From: Undibacterium_A arcticum
GTDB taxonomy: Bacteria; Pseudomonadota; Gammaproteobacteria; Burkholderiales; Burkholderiaceae_D
Assembly: GCF_042660705.1 (NCBI RefSeq)
Contig: NZ_JBHSUQ010000001.1
DNA: 64,000 bases
Direction: 5' to 3' (one strand)
Part shown: positions 17,902 to 27,103 of the stretch, piece by piece
Layout of the letters: every line of letters begins with the position of its first letter
How positions within the stretch are numbered: the stretch's first letter is position 1
The notes under the pieces: model-generated
Seen by the model: the letters and a program-made list of their open reading frames with translations, nothing else
Told to the model about the DNA's origin: nothing
The model's database searches: none
Made by a program: the position numbers and the translations under genes

Positions 17902-18096
17902 ATAAAAAAATGGGAGTATCAGTTAAATGATTATAACTTTTTGACATGGCAGCACCTTACAGTATAAGGTGTTGCACTTGGTTTTTGAGGCTACCCAGGT
18001 ATGTTCCCGCACGTATCGCTTGTGGTTTTAAAAATACACTGTGAGGTATGTTTAGGAACATGCGGCGCAATGCGCTGCGCTTATTGACGCCTTACG
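17902..18096 (+). repeat. hairpin-REP element, copy D, interrupted by an IS30 end
   Basis: TGGGAGTATCAGTTAAAT is followed by foreign sequence to about 17997, then ATGTTCCCGC, TTTTAAAAATACAC and the 3' arm GGAACATGC, joined to REP type A (18059-18096). The outer stem ATGTTCC/GGAACAT pairs perfectly and differs from copy C by matched changes. Confidence 0.75.
17941..17995. mobile_element. solo end of the IS30-family element
   Basis: ACATGGCAGCACCTTACAG, then AAGGTGTTGCACTTGGTTTT and TGAG match the right end of the intact IS at 20480-20525 with few differences; a TAAGGTG/CACCTTA hairpin is present. The rest of the IS is absent. It sits inside hairpin element copy D, so it arrived after that repeat. 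Confidence 0.75.
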
Positions 18097-18114
18097 AATT
18101 GCGGCTTACAGCCT

Positions 18115-18955
18115 TTATTTGTCATTCTTATTAATTTTATTGAAATTAATAAGAAAATATCTTCTATCAATTTCACATTGAAATATTTTAATTTTGAATG
18201 GTAGTTTATTAACTCTACTTAATATTGTTTTTTTATTGTTTTCATCAATTCTAGATCCAAAATAAATACTTTTAATGCTTGACTCATTGAAATTGTATAA
18301 GCCTGGGCCGTCATGATTTGCCAGTAAGTCAACAATATCATCGATTGAATCAGAGTTTTTATTTAGACTCTCTTTGTAAAATAGCTTTTCATTCTCGCTA
18401 AGTTTTCTCTTGATAATTCGCCATTCTTTTTCGTATTCCCAATCCAAAGATTTTGTGAGTAATATTTTTCCAATTACTTCTGCGGATAACGTATCACTTC
18501 TTGCAAAAGGTACTTCAGGTCTTTGATTACTGTAAATCACTTTCTTTGCTAGGGAAAGGAGGATATTCAGTGCTGAAGCCTATGCATATTCCCCGATGGG
18601 AATCTGCGTAGTGGGACCACATAAGCTTGTTATTTTTATCTTCACTCAAGCACATCACACCTATGTTTTGCATTCTTTCTTCTGAAACTACTTTTTGTGG
18701 ATCTGATTTGAATTTAGAGTGTACATTTTCTGCAACTTTTCTTTGATTGTTTTTTGAAAGGTAATTGCCGTGAACTTCAGGAATCGCAATCATCAATGCT
18801 TCAATACTTGGTGGTGATATTGTGGCACCCATTTCAAATGGGTCATTAAAGTTTAATGGTGAGGAGAAATATGCTTGTCCCTCCAGGTACCCTAAAAACC
18901 ATTCAAGATGCTTCTCAGTGTTTAATGACAAATACCTGTAAATATTTTGGGTCAT
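18115..18955 (-). CDS. DUF2971 domain protein (AT-rich, frameshifted)
   Basis: Two overlapping frames form one protein of about 280 aa. The first, from ATG 18955, has IYRYLSLNTEKHLEW, FSSPLNFNDPFEMGATI and NKLMWSHYADSHRGICIGFS, the DUF2971 core. The second continues KVIYSNQRPEVPF, LLTKSLDWEYEKEWRIIKRK and SIYFGSRIDENNKK. They join at about 18550 near an A-run. Base composition is far more AT-rich than the neighbours, so recent transfer is likely. DUF2971 proteins are uncharacterised but frequent in phages and accessory islands. Confidence 0.8.
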
Positions 18956-19064
18956 ATTTTTTTATATATAAATAATCAATAGCGCTGAGTCAACTATTGG
19001 TTCTTAAATTATTAGCCATGTAGCGCCGCAAGCTGATGAGTTGCGCGGTCCAGCCTTCTTGGTT

Positions 19065-19190
19065 TTATAAAAATAGGGATGTCAGAAAAATAGGCATGTC
19101 CCCGCTCGTATCGCGTGTGGTTTTAAAAATACACTGGCAGGTATGTTTAGGAACATGCGGCGCAATTCGCTGCGCTTATTGACGCCTTAT
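19065..19190 (+). repeat. hairpin-REP element, copy E
   Basis: AAAATAGGGATGTCAG, GCATGTCCCCGC, GTGT-GGTTTTAAAAAT-ACAC, GGAACATGC, then REP type A (19154-19190). The same element follows the orphan gene as copy D, so the DUF2971 gene is bracketed by two direct copies. Confidence 0.75.
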
Positions 19191-19440
19191 GAATTGCGGC
19201 TTACGGCCTTGCGGCTTAGAGGCTTCTTATTTATTCTAGAAATTCACTATTTCCAAACGCTCGGCGATCAAAATATTCCTTAGTCTGGACAATAACGCTA
19301 TTGCTCAAGTCGGTCATAGCGGGGGTCAAGTTGGAAATTTCAAACGGCATATGCTCTAGAAAAGCATACCTCTCAACTAAACACTTATAGTTCCAATAAG
19401 TGCTATCTGACTGACAATAGCAGTTGACAGCCAGAAGCTG

Positions 19441-20530
19441 GGCGGTTTCAATTACCAAGCGCAACACTGGGTTAATGAACAGTGTTTGTCGAATGTTGTA
19501 GCAGCGTGATGTGCTGAGTATAAACGACGAGTGGTGACTCATAGCCGAGCCTTGCTCGTGGGCGTGTGTTGAGCGACAGGGCGATGGCGTCGAGCTCTTC
19601 CTGCGAGTAGATTGACAGGTCGGAACCCTTTGGCATGTACTGGCGTAGCAAGCCATTGGTATTTTCGTTCGAGCCGCGCTGCCAGGGGCTGTGCGGGTCG
19701 GCGAAATAGATCTGGACGCCGGTGCGTGCGGTGAGGATTTTGTGGCCGTGCATCTCGCGGCCCTGATCGTAGGTCATGGTCTTGCGCATGGCCGCAGGCT
19801 CCCGGTTGAGCACGGCAGCGAAGCTGTCGACCACGGCCTTGGTGGTCGCGTTATCCATCTTGGCGAGCACCACAAAGCCGGTTGTGCGTTCGACCAGTGT
19901 GCCCACTGAGGAACGGTTGCCAGCGCCCTTGATCAGGTCTCCCTCCCAGTGCCCAGGGATGAGGCGATCCTCGACCTCCGGCGGCCGGATATGGATGCTC
20001 TGCATGTCTGGGATCTGGCGGCGGTCGGTGCCACGGCTGCGCGGCTTGCGCGTCTGATTATGGTGGCGCAGGCAGGCAATCAGTTCGCGTTTGAGCTCGC
20101 CGCGCGGGTGCAGATAGATGGCGTTATAGATGGTCTCGTGGGACACGGATTTTTCCGGATTGTTGGGCCATAGGAGCCGCAGTTTCCGCGCAATTTGCTG
20201 CGGCGACCAGAGTTCATTGAGCTGATTGCGCACTACCCGAAACAGGACGCCGTCCGTGTGCAGTTTGAGAACACGGCGCGGCGCAATGCGGCGAGCTTGG
20301 CATTGCTGGTGCGCCAGATTGGCATCGTAGACGCCCACGCCGCTGCTGCGCTTGAGTTCGCGGCCAATCGTGCTGGGAGAACGGCAAAGGCGTTTAGCAA
20401 TAGATCGGATGGAGCACAGGTCGGTGCGCATGGTCATGACAACGGCGCGCTCCTGGGTGGTCAAATGCTTGTAGATTTGGCATGGCAGCACCTTACAGCA
20501 AAGGTGTTGCACTTGGTTTTTGAGAACGCC
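19441..20530 (-). mobile_element. complete IS30-family insertion sequence, 1090 bp
   Basis: Terminal inverted repeats of 28 bp (left GGCGGTTTCAATTACCAAGC..., right GGCGTTCTCAAAAACCAAGT... read inward) match at 22 positions. Both sides are flanked by CTG (19438-19440 and 20531-20533), the 2-3 bp duplication usual for IS30. It carries one transposase gene and interrupts the PutAbiC-type gene. Confidence 0.92.
19472..20491 (-). CDS. IS30-family transposase
   Basis: About 339 residues if translation starts at GTG 20491 (VLPCQIYKHLTTQERAVVM); an internal ATG start is possible, and the frame is also open into the host gene. HTH region: SIAKRLCRSPSTIGRELKRS. DDE core: GHWEGDLIKG (first Asp), MTYDQGREM (second Asp) and SPWQRGSNENTNGLLRQY (Glu), exactly as in IS30 transposases, followed by LNTRPRARLGYESP. 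All catalytic residues are present and the ends are intact, so it may still be active. Confidence 0.95.
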   Translation of the reverse strand: MLPCQIYKHLTTQERAVVMTMRTDLCSIRSIAKRLCRSPSTIGRELKRSSGVGVYDANLAHQQCQARRIAPRRVLKLHTDGVLFRVVRNQLNELWSPQQIARKLRLLWPNNPEKSVSHETIYNAIYLHPRGELKRELIACLRHHNQTRKPRSRGTDRRQIPDMQSIHIRPPEVEDRLIPGHWEGDLIKGAGNRSSVGTLVERTTGFVVLAKMDNATTKAVVDSFAAVLNREPAAMRKTMTYDQGREMHGHKILTARTGVQIYFADPHSPWQRGSNENTNGLLRQYMPKGSDLSIYSQEELDAIALSLNTRPRARLGYESPLVVYTQHITLLQHSTNTVH

Positions 20531-21341
20531 CTGCGTTACCTCGATATTAAGAAATGCCCGGACGATATTCGAATAGAGTTTCTCATCATCGGATACTGTC
20601 GGGCTCAATATGTTGGCACCATTATATGGGCCGATAAAACTCGTATTAGGGTTCCTAGTGGCGATTAGTTTGAGGAGTTGATAGAGAATCCTGAAGTAAT
20701 GACCGCAGCGATCATCGTGTTTCTTTAGTGCTGCATTCGACTCTTGAAGACTAGACTTTTTCCAAAAAATTGCATCTCTTATGTACTCGGCATCACTCTT
20801 GCCGCCCGAGTTTTTTGGATTGACGGAGGTAAATGATGTGAGCACCGCATTATGCTGGTTCAACAGTGAGAAAAACGTGTCCTCAAAGCGTTGCTTCTCT
20901 AGTGTCCTTGCCTGGTCCTGCTGAGCAAGCTTCGCCTGCGCTAGCTCTATTTTTGTTGCGCTGAGCTCCTCTCGCTGTATCTCGATCGATCTGGTTAGCC
21001 AGTAAAGTGCAAAGAAGGCGACTAGTGGATTGAGTATTCCACCGACAAAATCACCGAATGCCCCCCATGTCGCGGCGTTGCTTGTCTCCATTGGAACCTT
21101 GTTGATAATGCCGAACCAAACAAGGTACGAAATTGGCAAAATACCTGTGAAAGCTAACGCCACGAACAATGTATTTTTGGTTTGCTTTTTAAGCTGTTTA
21201 TTTGCGATTTCGATTTCAGTATTCATTTTTGAGCTCTTTTTTGGATAAAACACTGGACTTCCAACATAGGGATTTTTTTATATTGAAGTAGTTGCAGGAA
21301 CTACTCGTCCACTTTATTAGCGTAACCCCTGAGGCGCTCAC

Positions 21342-24300
21342 CTACCCAACCCCCACCAAACTCCGTCCCCCCGCCGTCCTCTGCACCAATATCCTGGTCG
21401 CGATCCGTTCCGTCATTTCCTGCACATGCGAGATCACGCCGACTTTGCGGCCCATCGATTGCAGGCCGTCCAATGCATCCATCGCGACGCGCAGGGTGTC
21501 GGCATCCAGGCTGCCAAAGCCTTCGTCGATGAACAGGGATTCGACCCGCACGCGGTTGGAGGATAGCGATGCGAGGCCGAGCGCGAGCGCGAGCGAGACC
21601 AGGAAGGATTCGCCGCCGGATAGCGAGTGGACCGAGCGCTGTTCGTCGCCCATGTCCTGATCGACCACCATCAGCGCCAGCGTGTCGTTGATGCGTTGCA
21701 GCCGGTAGCGGCGCGACAGTTCATTCAAGTGGCGGTTGGCGTAGCCGAGCAGCACGTCGAGTGTGAATTGCTGCGCGTAGTTGCGGAATTTCTTGCCGTC
21801 GGCGGCGCCGATCAGCTCGTTCAGTTGCGCCCACAGCCGGTGTGTCGCTTCCTGCTTGGCGATGGTGCCGAGCATGTCGGCGGCATGCGCGCGGCGCGCC
21901 TGGTCTTGTGCCAGTGCCAGTTGCAATTCGGTGGCTTTGGCGTGGGCGCTCTGGCGTTCGGCGGCCAAAGTGTGCAGCGCTTGCTGCAGTGCGTCTATCG
22001 GCTTGGCGTTGATGTCGGCTGCAACTTGGGGCGTGTTGTTGTCTGCTTCTGCGTCGGCTTTAGCCGGCGTGTTGGCCGTGCCGGCGGTGTCGTCGTCGTG
22101 CGGCGGGCGCTGTTGTTGGTGCGCTTGCCTTTGGCTGCTGCGCTCCTGCAGCACGGTGGCGGCTTGCTGGGCGGCGGCGTCGATCGCATGCAGCGCAGCA
22201 CGCTCGTTGGCGATCCAGTCGGCGGGGTGGGCCAGCAGCGTGTGCAGCTGCTCCGCGCTTAGTGGGTCGGCGCTGTCGGCAGAACTTTTTGCAACATTAA
22301 CGCGGTTGATCCAGTCGGCCAAATGTTCGGCGGCGGCCTGCGCTTCGCTGCTGTGGCTGGTCAGGCGCGCTTTGGCCTGCTCCAGCGCTTCGGACGTTCG
22401 GGTCTGGGCCTGCTTGCCGTCGTTGCTGGCTTGGGTGTGCTGGGACAACAGGGTTTTGGCGGCGGCAATCGCGCTGGCCAATTGCGCTTCGATTTTCTGC
22501 ACCGACTGGCCGTTGAACAGTGCCTGGCGCTCTGCTTGCATTGCTTTTAGCGCTGCATCGCTGGCGACGAAGGCGCTGCTGGCGCGTTGCCGCTCGGCCT
22601 CGGCCTTGGTGTGCGTATCGAGCAATCCGGCGAGTTCCAATGTCAGGGTGGCGCTGCGTTGCTGGCTTTGCTCACGGGCGTTGCGCTGGGTTAGCCATTG
22701 CTGGGCGTTTTGCGCGCATTGGGCATGGAAGGCTTCCGGGTCCGCCTGCCAGTCGCTTCTCCAGCCGATTTGCCCATCGGCATGACCTTTTTCGGCGCCA
22801 TCCGAGGCCCCGAAGGCAGCGTCGAGTTGGTCCAGGCTGGCGCTTAAGCGTTGCTGGCTTTGGGTTAATTGTTCGGCGACGGCCCGTTGTTTTGCCTTGG
22901 TTTCGGTTAGCGCGGTCTGGGCGGCGCTGGCGGCTTCTTTCTTTTTGTTGTGGTCTGCCGTGGCGCGGTCGAACGCGGTCTGGGCTTGGTCCTTGGCTTC
23001 CGCGGCGCTGCGCCACGCGGCATCGATCTGGTTGATGCTGAGCAGTTGCGCCTGCACGGTGGCGCGCTGGCTGGCGAACCAGTCGGCTTGTTCCGTGGCT
23101 TCGATACCGACCAGTTCCGCTGCAATTGGATGCGCTTGCCAGTCCTGGCGCTGGCGCTGGATGGCGGCGTGCAATTGCTGCTGTTCTTGCGCGATCGCGC
23201 CGAGCTGGCGGCGGTGGCTGGCGGCGTCCGCGATGTGGGTGGCTTGCTGCTGTTGCGCGTGCTGGGTTTGCTGGCGGCAGTTTGCCACTTCGGCTTGCAG
23301 GCTGGCGAGCATCGCGTGCAGCTGCGGGTTGGCTATGCTGTACGGATGTTCGATGGCACCGCAGACCGGGCAGGGCGCATCAATCTCCAGCGCGGCGCGC
23401 AGGGTTTCGACGCTGTCGGCGCAGGCGGCTTCGGCGCCTTTCAGCGAGCGCTCGGCTTGCGCCAGTGCGGCGGTGAGTGTCGGAATCTGTGCGCTGACTT
23501 TGGCCAGCGCCGCATCGGCTTGCACGGCGGCTTGCTGGCTGTCTCGGGATTGCACATCCAGCGCTTGCTGGCGGGTCTGCTGTTCGGCCAGTGTGCGCCA
23601 CAGATGCTCGGCGCTGACTAGTTGGTCGCGGCGGGTGTCGGCGCTTTGTTTGCGTGCCTGCAGCGCGCTGATGTCGATGCTGGCGTGTTGTTGTGTGGCG
23701 TGATGGCGCTGCGTGTCAGCTGCTGCCAGTGCGGTGCCGGCTGCAGCGAGTGCGTTGGCCGTTGCGTCGAGCAGCGCGTTCTGTTTTGCTTCGTTTTGCG
23801 CAATACTTGCCAGTATGGCTTCATGATGCAATATTTCATTGCGGTGAGTGCATGACTGTTTGAGGAGTATGTCCCAGCGCGGCCAATTTTCCGACAGCGT
23901 TTGCAGCGGCGCGTGTTGCGCCAGCCAATGCTCGGTGGCCTGCAGCTCTTGTTGCGCGGCGCTGAGTTCGGCCTGTTTGGCTTGGCGGTCTTGTTGCGCG
24001 AGTGAGGCGGCTTTGTCGGCGTCGGCTTGCGCCTGTTGCGCCACGCGATGCGCCGGCAGCAAGGTGTCGATACGGGCGTCGAGCGCCTTGGCCTGATCCA
24101 GCGCGGGGGCGGCGACGCCTTGTGCCTGCTCGGCATCAATCAGCGTGCGTTGCGCGATCTCCAGCGCGGCATCGGCTTGCTGGCGGGTTTGGTCGGCGCT
24201 GGCCAGCTTGGTCTGGCACTCGGCGATCGCGCCATGGTCCTGGGCGATGCTGCGCGCCAGCCGGTCGACCTCGGCCACCAGCGGGCGCGCGGCTTGCACC

Positions 24301-25208
24301 GATTCGACCCGCTGCAGGTCGGTGCGGCGCGCTGCGGCGGCTTGTTGGTCCGCTTGCCTTTGCTGCAATTGCGCGTGCGCCAGTTGTGCGTTTTGCTGGA
24401 ATTTGTCGTCGTCCTGATGCCAGCGCAGTTGGGCATCGAGTCTGGTCTTGCGCAGGTCGAGCGCGGCGACGGCGGCGCTGGCGGCGCTGCTGTCCTGTTC
24501 CAGCTGGCTGCGCGCTTCGTCGCTCAAAGGTTTCTGGTCGGCCAGACGGTCATTGATGCGCTGCAGTTCAAGCTGTTCCTGCTTGGCGCGGGCATAGGCG
24601 CGTTGCGACAGGGTGCTGTAGATGGCGCTGCCGGTGAGGGTTTCGAGCAGCTCGCCGCGTTCGTTGTCGTCGGCCTTCAGGAAGGCGGAAAATTCGTTTT
24701 GCGCCAGCAGCACCGCGCGCGTGAATTGTTCGAACGAGAGGCCGATGCGTTGGACGATTTCGGCCAAGACTTCCTTGTTGGTGCCGCCGATGGGCTGCAG
24801 GTCGGGCAATTGTTTCAGGCTCATGCCGGTTTTTTGCAGGCTGCCTTCCGCTTTGCCGCGGGCGCGCCGCACGCTCCAGCGGGCGCGGTAGCCGATGCCG
24901 TCGTTACCGACAAAATCGACTTCGGCATGGCCTTCTGCGGCGCCGCGCCGCAACAGGTTACGCGCGTCCTGCTGCGTGACGATGAAGTCGCCGACGTCGG
25001 GTAGCGTTTTGTTGCCGGCCTTTAGCAGGCGCGGCGTGCTTTCATACAGCGCCATGCAGAGCGCGTCGAGCAGGGTGCTTTTGCCGGCGCCGGTCGGGCC
25101 GGAAATGGCGAACAGGCCGGCAGATTTTAGCGGTTCCTGCTCGAAATCGACTTCAAACTCGCCCGCCAGCGAGGCCAGGTTCTTGCCACGGATTGCGAGG
25201 ATTTTCAT
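21342..25208 (-). CDS. sbcC: exonuclease SbcC subunit (Rad50-like ATPase)
   Basis: 1288 residues. Walker A GPTGAGKST at 37-45, long coiled coils on both sides of a zinc hook (CPVCG, near the middle), and the C-terminal ABC half with signature LSGGESFLVSLALALGLASL and Walker B FIDEGFGSLD. With SbcD it forms an ATP-dependent nuclease that opens hairpins and cuts palindromic DNA and blocked ends. The coiled coil is rich in Gln/Ala, which produces many long antisense frames. Its ATG overlaps the sbcD stop by four bases, so the two are translationally coupled. Length is somewhat above E. coli SbcC. Confidence 0.97.
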   Translation of the reverse strand: MKILAIRGKNLASLAGEFEVDFEQEPLKSAGLFAISGPTGAGKSTLLDALCMALYESTPRLLKAGNKTLPDVGDFIVTQQDARNLLRRGAAEGHAEVDFVGNDGIGYRARWSVRRARGKAEGSLQKTGMSLKQLPDLQPIGGTNKEVLAEIVQRIGLSFEQFTRAVLLAQNEFSAFLKADDNERGELLETLTGSAIYSTLSQRAYARAKQEQLELQRINDRLADQKPLSDEARSQLEQDSSAASAAVAALDLRKTRLDAQLRWHQDDDKFQQNAQLAHAQLQQRQADQQAAAARRTDLQRVESVQAARPLVAEVDRLARSIAQDHGAIAECQTKLASADQTRQQADAALEIAQRTLIDAEQAQGVAAPALDQAKALDARIDTLLPAHRVAQQAQADADKAASLAQQDRQAKQAELSAAQQELQATEHWLAQHAPLQTLSENWPRWDILLKQSCTHRNEILHHEAILASIAQNEAKQNALLDATANALAAAGTALAAADTQRHHATQQHASIDISALQARKQSADTRRDQLVSAEHLWRTLAEQQTRQQALDVQSRDSQQAAVQADAALAKVSAQIPTLTAALAQAERSLKGAEAACADSVETLRAALEIDAPCPVCGAIEHPYSIANPQLHAMLASLQAEVANCRQQTQHAQQQQATHIADAASHRRQLGAIAQEQQQLHAAIQRQRQDWQAHPIAAELVGIEATEQADWFASQRATVQAQLLSINQIDAAWRSAAEAKDQAQTAFDRATADHNKKKEAASAAQTALTETKAKQRAVAEQLTQSQQRLSASLDQLDAAFGASDGAEKGHADGQIGWRSDWQADPEAFHAQCAQNAQQWLTQRNAREQSQQRSATLTLELAGLLDTHTKAEAERQRASSAFVASDAALKAMQAERQALFNGQSVQKIEAQLASAIAAAKTLLSQHTQASNDGKQAQTRTSEALEQAKARLTSHSSEAQAAAEHLADWINRVNVAKSSADSADPLSAEQLHTLLAHPADWIANERAALHAIDAAAQQAATVLQERSSQRQAHQQQRPPHDDDTAGTANTPAKADAEADNNTPQVAADINAKPIDALQQALHTLAAERQSAHAKATELQLALAQDQARRAHAADMLGTIAKQEATHRLWAQLNELIGAADGKKFRNYAQQFTLDVLLGYANRHLNELSRRYRLQRINDTLALMVVDQDMGDEQRSVHSLSGGESFLVSLALALGLASLSSNRVRVESLFIDEGFGSLDADTLRVAMDALDGLQSMGRKVGVISHVQEMTERIATRILVQRTAGGRSLVGVG

Positions 25209-26467
25209 GCTGCCGCCTCGCTTGGCGTCAGCATCAATTCGGCAAAGGCCGCGCGCAGCTCGGCAGGCGCGTCGTCGTCGTATTTGCTGCGATACAGCCG
25301 GTTGAAGATGTCGTCCGGTTGCAGCCGTTCCAGTTGCTCCAGCGATGCCAGCGCGGTGTTGCTGACATTCTTTGGCGTGAAGCTGGTTTCAATCTTGGCG
25401 AGGCGCACCTGTTTGCCTTCCAGTGCCGCTTCGACGCGGGCGCGCAGGCCGGGTTCGGGCGCGTCGAGGCGGATGCGCACTTCCAGATACGGTTGCCGTT
25501 GCGGGTCGTCATTGGCCGGCAGGGCCAAAGCTGCCAACGCAGCGAGCACGTCGTCCAGCGGCGCCGGCTGTTTCGGCACGCGCAGCAGTTCGACCGCACG
25601 CGGCACCGGCAGGGCGGTGATGTCGGCAGCCGCTTCGCCATGCAGATCGACGCGCAGCACTTGGTGCGGGTAGCCGACTTCGGCAAACGACATCGGCAGC
25701 GGGCTGCCGCAATAGCGCAGGTGCGCTTGCTTGCCGACGCTTTGCGCCAGGTGCAGATGACCCAGTGCGGCATAGGCTATTGCCGCGTCGAAGATGCCGG
25801 CCGGCAGCGCCTCGGTGCCGCCGATGACGATGCGGCGCTCGGAGTCTGCCGAAATTTCGCCGCCGACCATGTGGCAGTGGCCCAGCGCGATGATCGCCTG
25901 GCCGGGCTGGCGCAGGCTCAACGCATGGTCCAGCGCCTGACGGTACAGCAGCGCGATGCCTTCCATATAGGGATCGGCCTCGGTCTCCGTATTTGTCTCT
26001 GCATTTTTCTCAACGCGCGGCACGTCGCCGGGGCGCAGGAAGGGGATTGCCAGGCACCAGGCGGCGGTCTCGCCCAGCCGGTTTTTCAGCGGCACCACCA
26101 GCCGTGCGAGGTCGATCGCGCCGTTCGGCAGGCGCGGCACGAAGCCGATCACGGTCGCGTCCAAGGTTTCCAGCAGCGGCCCCGGCGCTTCCAGCCGTCC
26201 CGGTGAATCGTGGTTGCCGGCGATGATGACGATGTTCAGATGCGGCACGCGCATCTTGGCCTGCTGCAGGAAACGGTACAGCTGCTTTTGCGAGGCGGCG
26301 GACGGGTTCGCATTGTCGAAGATGTCGCCGGAGATCAGCAGGCCTTCCGCCTGTTCGACAGCGATGGTGTCGAGCAGCCAGTCCAGGAAGCACTGATGCT
26401 CGAAGCCGCGTTCGAAGTTATGCAGGGTCTGGCCCAGATGCCAGTCCGAGGTGTGGATGAAGCGCAA
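25205..26467 (-). CDS. sbcD: exonuclease SbcD subunit (Mre11-like nuclease)
   Basis: 420 residues. Phosphoesterase motifs in order: TSDWHLGQ (6-13), GLLISGDIFD, IIAGNHDSPGR, LGHCHMVGGEI and AALGHLHLAQ, giving the two-metal active site. The C-terminal half is the SbcD capping domain that binds SbcC. Start at 26467; the first residues MRFIHTSDWHLG match the family, so no upstream extension is needed. A decayed direct copy of its first 25 codons and upstream region lies at 34541-34668. Having a palindrome-cutting nuclease beside a palindrome-rich repeat region is notable but may be chance. Confidence 0.97.
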   Translation of the reverse strand: MRFIHTSDWHLGQTLHNFERGFEHQCFLDWLLDTIAVEQAEGLLISGDIFDNANPSAASQKQLYRFLQQAKMRVPHLNIVIIAGNHDSPGRLEAPGPLLETLDATVIGFVPRLPNGAIDLARLVVPLKNRLGETAAWCLAIPFLRPGDVPRVEKNAETNTETEADPYMEGIALLYRQALDHALSLRQPGQAIIALGHCHMVGGEISADSERRIVIGGTEALPAGIFDAAIAYAALGHLHLAQSVGKQAHLRYCGSPLPMSFAEVGYPHQVLRVDLHGEAAADITALPVPRAVELLRVPKQPAPLDDVLAALAALALPANDDPQRQPYLEVRIRLDAPEPGLRARVEAALEGKQVRLAKIETSFTPKNVSNTALASLEQLERLQPDDIFNRLYRSKYDDDAPAELRAAFAELMLTPSEAAA

Positions 26468-26770
26468 GGTGGTGTCCTTTTATCGCCGTTTGTACGGTGG
26501 GAATGTGGTGATGTATTGTATTGGCCGTTAGATCGGGAAGTGAACTTCGTCCGCTGCGACTTCGGCCACGTTTCGCACCTCAAGATGCGGGTGACTGCTC
26601 GCAACATACTCAAGAGTGCGCAGCACCGCGCGTCCATCATCATGGCATGTTGGCAGCAGGCTGAGCTGTGGTGATGTCACGATTTATATAAATATCAATA
26701 ATAGCCTCCAGGTGTGCCTGCCGTGCGTGCAGTGTACCCACTGCCGGCATCAGGCCTCGGTCACCGCTAG

Positions 26771-27103
26771 CACCTTGTTTCCCGCCAGCAAACTGCCCCC
26801 CGCAGAAATCGTTCTCGGCCGCCTGCCTGATGGTCTCGCATCAGGGCGCCTATCCGCTTTGCGCTGGTCCGCGCAGCTTGACGTGTCCTGGATCACCGCA
26901 CACACTATGCTGTACAAGATCCGGTGATCGGTGAACGGGTGAATAATGCCGTTTGCGGGGGGTGGTGGAACTGTACGGCGCCTTGGTCGGCGGGCCCCGG
27001 CTCGCAAAGCGTGGGCGCGGTGCCAAACAAGGTGATTTACGCTTATTCAGGTAGGCGAACATGCGAAAACAACATACCAATGCCCCGGGAAAATTGCCCT
27101 CCT
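26771..27103 (+). pseudogene. IS1595-type transposase relic, copy 1
   Basis: One frame reads ASKLPPAEIVLGRLPDG, LSALRWSAQLDVSWITAHTM and LYKIR before a stop, the HTH-containing N-terminal segment of IS1595 transposases (usual form: KLPLxxWFxAxxL, SALxLxxQLxVSxxTAxxMLxKIR). Further fragments match the DDE start (VEL-GAL-GG). Stops and shifts make it dead. It leads straight into the histidine-kinase start, so the kinase promoter or even its first codons may derive from it. The remaining spacer from 26468 is the sbcD promoter region and unassigned sequence. Confidence 0.7.

Larger units (their letters stand above)
19231..21253 (-). pseudogene. PutAbiC-type phage abortive-infection protein gene, split by IS30
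   Basis: The 5' part (21253-20531) encodes two membrane helices (about 28-50 and 72-92, the second within GDFVGGILNPLVAFFALYWL), then a coiled coil (REELSATKIELAQAKLAQQD) and FEDTFFSLLNQHN, the hallmarks of putative abortive-infection proteins (PutAbiC). The 3' part (19440-19231) continues AVNCYCQSDSTYWNYKCLVE and ends FGNSEFLE. Removing the IS and one copy of its CTG target repeat restores the frame exactly across IEVTQ-LLAVN, giving about 309 aa. Start is GTG 21253 or ATG 21226. As given, the N-terminus is fused in frame to the transposase. Confidence 0.85.

Noticed and set aside
21627..25004. Long plus-strand frames antisense to sbcC (up to 334 codons)
   Set aside because: They are rich in Ala/Cys/Ser/Arg, lack domains and start signals, and mirror the codon bias of the GC-rich coiled-coil gene.
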